NCBI GenBank assembly: GCA_023251455.1 | Contig: JAHEYT010000026.1 | Coordinates: 92,461-156,460 of the forward strand | Origin: Bacteroidota bacterium | Lineage (GTDB): Bacteria > Bacteroidota > Bacteroidia > Bacteroidales > Prolixibacteraceae | Direction: 5' to 3' | DNA: 64,000 nucleotides | Part shown: in pieces, positions 54,971 to 62,055 of the stretch | How the letters are laid out: every line of letters starts with the position of its first letter | Numbering within the stretch: the stretch's first letter is position 1 | The notes under the pieces: model-generated | Seen by the model: only the letters and a program-made list of their open reading frames with translations | Told to the model about the DNA's origin: nothing | Database searches by the model: none | Translations under genes and position numbers: made by a program

Positions 54971-57547
54971 ATGAAAGAAAAAATTACCTTACTGACATTT
55001 TGTTTAGTTGTATTTCTATTCCAATCTGTTTATTCTATAGAATGGCCAGTATTAAAACATTACGATCAAGCCCATCTATCAAAAATTGTTTTGCCTATTG
55101 GTGGAATTGGCACTGGTACCGTTAATTTGGGTGGAAGGGGTGATTTACGTCAATGGGAGATCATGAATATACCTGGGAAACAAAACCCGGGAGGATCGAA
55201 TCGAAATGACTTGGAAAGCATTTCTCCAGCGTTTTGTCTGTACACAAAAACGAAAGATGGCAAAACTACTACAAAATCATTAAGCGGTCCGCTGGAGTAT
55301 TATCAATACGAAGCGATGATGGGGCAGCCTATCGAAAACCATGGGTTGCCACGCTTTCGGGAAGTCAGTTTTGATGTTGCATACCCATTTGGGCAGGTGA
55401 ACCTTTCGGATAAAGATGTTCCGCTTGATGTAAAGATAAAAGCATTTAACCCGCTGATTCCTGGAGATGCCGACGCCAGCGGGATACCAGTTGCCATCCT
55501 ACGGTTTGTAATGACCAATAAAACCAATCAGCCAGTTTCTGCATCTATCTGCGGGGTGATGGATAACTTTATTGGAATTGATGGCAGCAAAGAGAAACCA
55601 GATTGGAAAGGAGAACAGTTGTTGTATGGGGCCAGTAAAAATAAAAATGAATTCCGCTCCGAACATGGCCTTCAAGGCATTTATATGACTTCAGAAGGGG
55701 TAAACAGAAACGATCCGGCCTGGGGAACCATTGCCCTGACTACAGATTCGAAAGAAAATATCAGTTTTAAGACTTCTACCTCGCCTTTGGGTTGGGGCAG
55801 CGAGGTTCTGTCATTTTGGGATGATTTCAGCACTGACGGAAAACTGTCCAATACCCCATACGACCAACCTGATAAGCCCACCGGGGCATTGGCTTCCTTG
55901 GTTGAAGTTCCTGCCAACGGCACGAAGGAAATTTCATTTTATATTACTTGGGATTTTCCCAACCGCTTTGCATGGTCTGAAACCAAGGTCGGAAATTATT
56001 ACTCTACGCAATATGAAAACGCATGGGACGTGATCCTGAAAACACATGCACAATTACCTGGGTTGGAGCAAAAAACCCTAGCATTCGTTAACTCATTTAT
56101 AAACAGTGATCTTCCTGAAGCAGTTAAGGAAGCTGCCCTGTTTAATCTAAGTACTCTTCGTTCACAAACAGTTTTCCGAACCGAAGATGGCAATATGTTC
56201 GGATGGGAAGGTATTATGGACCGTGTCGGATCATGTTTGGGATCGTGTACTCATGTGTGGAACTACGAACAGGCAACCGCATTCTTATTTGGCGATCTGG
56301 CTCGTACCATGCGTGCAGTTGAATTTGGGGTATCAACTGACAGTATTGGATTGATGAGTTTTAGGACAAATCTGCCGATTGCAACAGCAAAAAGGTGGGG
56401 AAAAGCTGCTGCCGATGGACAGATGGGAACAATTATGAAAATGTACCGTGACTGGCAACTTTCGGGCGACGATGCTTTCCTGAATAAATACTGGCCAACA
56501 GTAAAAAAAGCATTAGAATTCTGCTGGATTAAGAATGGATGGGACAGTAATGCTGACGGGGTAATGGAAGGGTGTCAGCACAATACCATGGATGTTGAAT
56601 ACTATGGTCCAAACCCACAAATGGAACTTTGGTACCTAGGTGCCTTAAGGGCAGGCGAAGAAATGTCAAAATATCTGGGAGATAAAGATTTTGCAAAAAA
56701 ATGTCGAAAATTATTTGAGTTTGGGAGTGCCTGGACTGATAAAAACTTATTCAATGGAGAATATTACATACAGGAAATACGACCACCCATGAAGCAGGAA
56801 AATATTAATCCCATGTTATCAGTTGGAATGGGAAGTCGAAACCTTTCAAATCCTGACTTTCAACTGGGGAAAGGATGTCTCGTTGATCAGTTAGTCGGTC
56901 AATATATGGCACATGTTTGCGGATTGGGATACCTTGTCGATTCAACCAAGATTTCTGCGACTTTAAAAAGTATAATGAAATACAATTACCGGGAAAATAT
57001 GTGGAACCATTTCAATCATTTACGGTCATATGTCTTTGATGATGAATCAGCATTACTGATGGGTACATACCCATACGAACGCCCCGAATATCCCTTCCCC
57101 TATTACAATGAAGTAATGACCGGGTTTGAATATGTGGCAGCTATTGGTATGTTGTATGAAGGACAAACAAAGACGGGTTTGTTGTGCATCAAAAATATCC
57201 GCGACCGCTTTGACGGACTTAAGCGAAATCCTTTTGACGAGATTGAATGCGGGCACCATTATGCACGTGCCATGGCAAGTTGGGCTGCACCTTTGGCAAT
57301 AAGTAAGTTTCACTATTCGGGCGTCGATAAAACAATGTCTTTTACATCAATGCCCGGAACTTATTTCTGGAGTAACGGGTACGCTTGGGGCACATGTAAG
57401 ATAGAAGGGAAGAAAGCCAACCTGAATGTTCTATTCGGAAAGGTTGAACTCTCGAAGTTTACCCTTTCTGGCCAAGGTTCAGTAAAACTGAAAAATGTTG
57501 TGGTAAGTGCAGACCGAAATAACAGCATGACATTCGAAATCAAATAA
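54971..57547 (+). CDS. Secreted GH116-type glycoside hydrolase (DUF608)
   Basis: The 858-residue enzyme has a signal peptide (about 1-23), an N-terminal GBA2-like beta-sandwich (IVLPIGGIGTGTVNLGGRGD; LSDKDVPLDVKIKAFNPLIP) and a C-terminal (alpha/alpha)6 DUF608/GH116 domain (GSCTHVWNYEQATAFLFGDL; YRDWQLSGDDAFLNKYWPTV; QHNTMDVEYYGPNPQMELWY). D541 in HNTMDVE aligns, by eye, with the general acid/base aspartate of human GBA2. GH116 contains beta-glucosidases, beta-xylosidases and a reported beta-D-arabinofuranosidase. The segment preceding CTHVWNY reads RVGSCLG, where the protein at 62056 has GCCEG. The gene and following GH172 gene were duplicated; the other copy is collapsed at 40150. Confidence 0.88.
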   Translation: MKEKITLLTFCLVVFLFQSVYSIEWPVLKHYDQAHLSKIVLPIGGIGTGTVNLGGRGDLRQWEIMNIPGKQNPGGSNRNDLESISPAFCLYTKTKDGKTTTKSLSGPLEYYQYEAMMGQPIENHGLPRFREVSFDVAYPFGQVNLSDKDVPLDVKIKAFNPLIPGDADASGIPVAILRFVMTNKTNQPVSASICGVMDNFIGIDGSKEKPDWKGEQLLYGASKNKNEFRSEHGLQGIYMTSEGVNRNDPAWGTIALTTDSKENISFKTSTSPLGWGSEVLSFWDDFSTDGKLSNTPYDQPDKPTGALASLVEVPANGTKEISFYITWDFPNRFAWSETKVGNYYSTQYENAWDVILKTHAQLPGLEQKTLAFVNSFINSDLPEAVKEAALFNLSTLRSQTVFRTEDGNMFGWEGIMDRVGSCLGSCTHVWNYEQATAFLFGDLARTMRAVEFGVSTDSIGLMSFRTNLPIATAKRWGKAAADGQMGTIMKMYRDWQLSGDDAFLNKYWPTVKKALEFCWIKNGWDSNADGVMEGCQHNTMDVEYYGPNPQMELWYLGALRAGEEMSKYLGDKDFAKKCRKLFEFGSAWTDKNLFNGEYYIQEIRPPMKQENINPMLSVGMGSRNLSNPDFQLGKGCLVDQLVGQYMAHVCGLGYLVDSTKISATLKSIMKYNYRENMWNHFNHLRSYVFDDESALLMGTYPYERPEYPFPYYNEVMTGFEYVAAIGMLYEGQTKTGLLCIKNIRDRFDGLKRNPFDEIECGHHYARAMASWAAPLAISKFHYSGVDKTMSFTSMPGTYFWSNGYAWGTCKIEGKKANLNVLFGKVELSKFTLSGQGSVKLKNVVVSADRNNSMTFEIK

Positions 57548-57743
57548 AAAATATTTCCCAGTTTTTGAGGATACGGTATCACATCTGGTTATGGCGGAAC
57601 CCATAGTGAAAAGGCAATAGAAAGCTACTTTATGAGTAACGAAAAGTACAATATAGAATAAGTTCATCAAGGAAACATGTCAATACTGGTCAGAGAATCC
57701 TTCTTGAATGATATTTATAGTGTTAATATAATAAAATATGTAA

Positions 57744-59708
57744 ATGATAAAAACAACTTATAAGATCATAATAATAACTCTTATTATCTTACACGTTTTG
57801 CGTTGTTCTGCTGGTGGCTTTAAAGATGAAATTTTAAAGCTTAGCAGAATTGACTTATTACCTCAATTTCAGGAAGAAGTAATAACGAAACAGATTTCGA
57901 GCTACGATACAACCGGTGGTAACGATGATGGTTTTTCCGGACGTTTTTCGGTGCTTCGGAAAGAAAATGGGAACTCCGTAGTTGCCGAACTAAAAGGTCC
58001 GGGAGTCATTCAGCGAATATGGACACCAACACCATCAAACGACACTATCCAGTTTTTCTTCGGCGGTGAAAAAACGCCACGCATCGAATTAAAATTCATC
58101 GATCTTTTTTCAGGTGAAAAGTACCCGTTTTTGCGACCCGTTGTTGGAAATGAGGTTGGAGGTTACTATTGCTATTTACCAATTCCTTACCAGAACTCCT
58201 GCAAAATTGTGTACAAAGGAACGCGGATGCAGTTCTTCCAGATTCAATTCCGTGAACTGAAAGGCGGACAAACTGTATCGTCGTTCCCCAAAAACCTCTC
58301 AAAAGATGAGGATGAAGCATTGACGTCGGTGATCAATGTTTGGAAAAAAAGTGGAGAAGAAATCAATGTTCTTTCACCGTCACTGCTTGATAACATTAAA
58401 GCCACTACCAAAAGTGTTGTAGTGAAACCCGGCGAAATCAAGTCCATTTTCAACACAACCACAGGAGGGCGCGTAGTTGGAATTGAAATTACGCCACAAT
58501 TGCTTTTAAACAGTGAGTTTAAGGATTTGATTTTCCGCGCCCGCTGGGATAATGAATCGGTACCTGCAATCAATTGTCCGCTTACTGATTTCTTTGGATA
58601 TTCTTTTGGGAAACCTTCTATGCAGTCAATGTTGGTTGGTGTGAAAAACGGTACACATTATTGCTACCTGCCGATGCCCTTCGATAAAAAAGCAATTATT
58701 GAACTAGAGTTTATCAAAAATACGCTTAATGAGTCAACAGAAATACCTGTGAATGTGACTGTTTATTATATTGAAACGAAACGTGCCATAAACGAAGGAA
58801 AATTCTATGCTGAATGGCGAAGGGAAATAAATCCAGAGATGGGCAAACCCTATTTGATTTTGAATAAAACCGGACACGGACACTATATAGGAACAGCTTT
58901 ACAGGTGCAGGGACTTAATTCGGGCATGACACTATTTTTTGAAGGCGACGATGTTTGCAAGATGGATGGTGAGATGAGGTTTCATGGAACTGGTTCTGAA
59001 GATGCTTTTAATGGTGGCTGGTATGCGATTCCCGACTGCTGGGATCAGGCATTTAGTTTGCCGGTGCATGGTTGTCTGGCTTATTCCATTCCGCTGGCAC
59101 GTACTGGTGCTTATCGTTTTTTCTTCAGCGATAAAATCTCTTTTGAGCGGAATATCAACATGACAATTGAACACGGGCCGGAAGGAAACAAGATTCCGGT
59201 CGACTATACTTCTGTCGCTTATTACTATTGCGACAGACCTCCGGTTTCAAACAACCTACCCACCATGGAATTATTGAAGAAAATTAACTCGCCAAAGCTA
59301 CAGGAATACTGGTTGGCTTTGCTTCCAATTAAGGCTTTAAGCAGTGGAGCAACCATTTCGAACGAAGATTGTAAAGACTCACAATCAGGCAAAAAATATG
59401 AAGTCTTCAAATTAGTGGCACCCAGCAATGGTTTTGCAAAGTTTGAACTGGAGGTACCGTCAAACAGTGAATACAAATTGTACATGTCATATTTTAAAGG
59501 TCCTGATTGCGGCCAGATTGAAATTAACCAACGGCAGATTCCAATCAGACGGATTGACGGATATGCAGATGAAAATACATTCATTGAAAGAGAACTGATT
59601 GGTTTGCTTAATATCAAAGAAGGAACTAATACCATTACCGTTATGCTTAAAGACAAATCGGCAAAAAATATATTTTTAATGCACAGACTTTACCTTGAAA
59701 AAAAGTAA
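57744..59708 (+). CDS. Secreted GH172 (DUF2961) glycoside hydrolase, long form B
   Basis: The 654-residue protein has a signal peptide (about 1-23), the GH172 module (ELKGPGVIQRIWTPTPSNDT; NCPLTDFFGYSFGKPSMQSM; TLFFEGDDVCKMDGEM; FHGTGSEDAFNGGW) and a C-terminal beta domain ending FLMHRLYLEKK. E400 and E419 are the candidate catalytic pair. The second motif reads SEDAF where the A copy has SEDYF, a substitution next to the acid that could alter activity or specificity. It is a close paralogue of 40891-42864. The noncoding DNA upstream of both also matches, so the pair arose by segmental duplication. It lies between GH116 and an unknown enzyme. Confidence 0.88.
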   Translation: MIKTTYKIIIITLIILHVLRCSAGGFKDEILKLSRIDLLPQFQEEVITKQISSYDTTGGNDDGFSGRFSVLRKENGNSVVAELKGPGVIQRIWTPTPSNDTIQFFFGGEKTPRIELKFIDLFSGEKYPFLRPVVGNEVGGYYCYLPIPYQNSCKIVYKGTRMQFFQIQFRELKGGQTVSSFPKNLSKDEDEALTSVINVWKKSGEEINVLSPSLLDNIKATTKSVVVKPGEIKSIFNTTTGGRVVGIEITPQLLLNSEFKDLIFRARWDNESVPAINCPLTDFFGYSFGKPSMQSMLVGVKNGTHYCYLPMPFDKKAIIELEFIKNTLNESTEIPVNVTVYYIETKRAINEGKFYAEWRREINPEMGKPYLILNKTGHGHYIGTALQVQGLNSGMTLFFEGDDVCKMDGEMRFHGTGSEDAFNGGWYAIPDCWDQAFSLPVHGCLAYSIPLARTGAYRFFFSDKISFERNINMTIEHGPEGNKIPVDYTSVAYYYCDRPPVSNNLPTMELLKKINSPKLQEYWLALLPIKALSSGATISNEDCKDSQSGKKYEVFKLVAPSNGFAKFELEVPSNSEYKLYMSYFKGPDCGQIEINQRQIPIRRIDGYADENTFIERELIGLLNIKEGTNTITVMLKDKSAKNIFLMHRLYLEKK

Positions 59709-59714
59709 GTTAAG

Positions 59715-61799
59715 ATGAAAAAAGTGATGAATATACGACTGTGTGCGGTTTTATTCCTTGTTGTTTTTTTTGAAAATAGTAGTACTGCCAAAAATTTGTC
59801 GCCCCTGCCAGTCTTATTTCAGAATTTTATTAGCTCGATAGACTATGGGAAACTGGGAACAAATGATGTGCAGGTCGGTTATTCCGTGGTGTCGGAAAAT
59901 ACATTGAAAGTATCGGTAACCTTTGATTTGAAGGATACCATTAGGCAAAACGACTGGCAGGTAAATATTACACCGGCATTTAAGCCAGATTTCAATTGGG
60001 CGCCTCATCTGACACCGACCGAAAATCATATTATTGCCCAACATGTATTCCGTTCCCCGGCATTGGTGGTGACATCATACAACAAACAATTGACCATTAT
60101 CCCCGATCTAGACTTGCTGATAAAACATCAACCAGTTGAATGGTACATGGACATGGATGCAGTCGGGAATAAGCTGACATTAGGATTAAGCAAATCAAAG
60201 GTTCAGGAACATGTGCTTTTTGTAAGGAAACCTGGAGCTGTTTACCCTCCCGGCAAAATCGAATTTGGGTTTTACATTCTTGTTTCTGATAAAAAAGAAG
60301 ATGTTTTTGACCCGTGGCGAAAAGTGCTTTCTTTTTTATGGGGAAAATGGGGGCAGAAGCAGTATGAAATAACTGCTCTAATGAGCAAGCACCTCGAAAA
60401 ATATGTGGAACATACCTACAACTGGGCCTTTAAAACATGGAAAGAAAGCGTTTGGCAGGAATTTACTTTGAACGGAAAAACAGTGGGGGCACCCGTATTT
60501 ATTGTCAATACTACACAAAGTCCCAACTATCCGGGCAAAGTAAACGAACGGGAATTTCAGTCGATATGGAACCAGGCATGGTTTAATTCGCTCCGTTCGG
60601 CTCAGGGATTATTCCGCTATGCAAAAAGGGAAAATAACAGCGAATTGCTTGGCTATGCTAAAAAGACCAAAGAACTAGCTTTGTCGTTTCCGCAGAAACA
60701 AGGTTTCTTTCCCGGACTTATTGGAACAGAGATGAAAACTGTTGAAATCGACGGAAAAAAGTACAACCGTTCAAAAGGCTGGAATACCTTTTACTTTGGA
60801 AACTCAAACAGGAATCCTTATACCTGGGATGCCCGGACTTCGCCTTACCACATTCTTGACATGAGTATTACCGCCAATCAGATGCTTTTGTGGTATTCGG
60901 AACTTGAAAGGGATAAACGTCTACTGGACTATAGTATTACTTATGCGGATGCCCTCATCAAAAAGCAAACTGCTGATGGTTTTTTCCCTGGATGGTTATC
61001 GTTTGACTCGCTGAAGCCGATGAGCCATCTGAACCAGTCACCCGAGTCCGCAATGTCGGTTTCATTTCTTTTAAACCTTTATAAAATAAACCAAAATGAA
61101 ATTTATCGCAAATCAGCATTAAAAGGTATGGATGCTATTATCCGCAATATAATAATAAAAGGACAATGGGAAGATTTTGAAACTTACTGGTCCTGTTCAA
61201 GATATGGCTGTGATAATTTGGTTGGGGGAAAAGTGAAACGAAATAATCAGTTTAAACAAAACACTCTTTCGATTTACTGGACTGCTGAAGCATTGTTGAA
61301 TTGTTATAAAATAACTGGCGAACCAAAATACCTGAAGTATGGAGAACGTACTATTGACGAATTGCTTATGTACCAAGCTTCCTGGCAGCCTCCTTACATA
61401 TACGTAAGAGCTCTCGGGGGATTTGGGGTTATGAATGCAGATGGCGAATGGAATGATTCTCGACAAAGTCTATTTGCCGAATTAATAATAAAGTATGGTG
61501 AAGAACTAAAATGCGAAGAGTATGCCCAACGCGGATTGGCTGCTTTGTTTGTATCGTTTGAAATGATGTACTGTCCGGAAAATCTAGAAAGCAAAGATCA
61601 ATGGGAAAAAGTGTGGCCTTTCTTTGGAAAAGAAGATTATGGTTTTATGATGGAGAATTACGGACATGGCGGAGTAACAGGTTCTGAAGGAATCGGAATT
61701 GGGGAATTCACCATTTACGATTGGGGTAATGGTGCTGCTGCGGAGGCCTACAGCCGGATAGTCGATCACTTCGGAAAAAACTTTATTGAGTCACATTAA
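59715..61799 (+). CDS. Secreted protein of unrecognised family, putative (alpha/alpha)6 glycan-active enzyme, copy 2
   Basis: The 694-residue product has a signal peptide (about 1-25) and starts 6 nt after the GH172 stop codon. Its layout matches the protein at 52604: N-terminal beta-sandwich (HVFRSPALVVTSY; TIIPDLDLLIKHQ; IEFGFYILVSD), then a helical barrel (EFQSIWNQAWFNSLRSAQGL; QNTLSIYWTAEALLNCYKIT). The shared core is GGFGVMNADGEWNDSRQSLF, with D576, E578 and D581 as candidate catalytic acids, and ENYGHGGVTG plus DWGNGAAAEAYSR. It lacks the extra C-terminal beta domain. The family is unknown to me. Tight coupling to GH172 suggests both act on the same glycan. A 256-nt gap follows with no gene. 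Confidence 0.65.
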   Translation: MKKVMNIRLCAVLFLVVFFENSSTAKNLSPLPVLFQNFISSIDYGKLGTNDVQVGYSVVSENTLKVSVTFDLKDTIRQNDWQVNITPAFKPDFNWAPHLTPTENHIIAQHVFRSPALVVTSYNKQLTIIPDLDLLIKHQPVEWYMDMDAVGNKLTLGLSKSKVQEHVLFVRKPGAVYPPGKIEFGFYILVSDKKEDVFDPWRKVLSFLWGKWGQKQYEITALMSKHLEKYVEHTYNWAFKTWKESVWQEFTLNGKTVGAPVFIVNTTQSPNYPGKVNEREFQSIWNQAWFNSLRSAQGLFRYAKRENNSELLGYAKKTKELALSFPQKQGFFPGLIGTEMKTVEIDGKKYNRSKGWNTFYFGNSNRNPYTWDARTSPYHILDMSITANQMLLWYSELERDKRLLDYSITYADALIKKQTADGFFPGWLSFDSLKPMSHLNQSPESAMSVSFLLNLYKINQNEIYRKSALKGMDAIIRNIIIKGQWEDFETYWSCSRYGCDNLVGGKVKRNNQFKQNTLSIYWTAEALLNCYKITGEPKYLKYGERTIDELLMYQASWQPPYIYVRALGGFGVMNADGEWNDSRQSLFAELIIKYGEELKCEEYAQRGLAALFVSFEMMYCPENLESKDQWEKVWPFFGKEDYGFMMENYGHGGVTGSEGIGIGEFTIYDWGNGAAAEAYSRIVDHFGKNFIESH

Positions 61800-62055
61800 T
61801 TTAATTGGTTAATAACAAGAGTATCTTATTACACATGAATCTGAGCTAAGGTTATTCATTCTAAAAAAATAAAGCATTTAATGAGAATCTTGCCTTAGAT
61901 AAATTAATTATTAAGAATGAAATAATATCGCAATAAATTTTAAAGTCTAGGGTATGACTCGCCACCATAGTACCAGTTTGAGTTTTTATACTATATAAAG
62001 CAAAATGTTTGATCTCATAATGAATTAATATACATTCATCTTAACTGTAGAAAGT

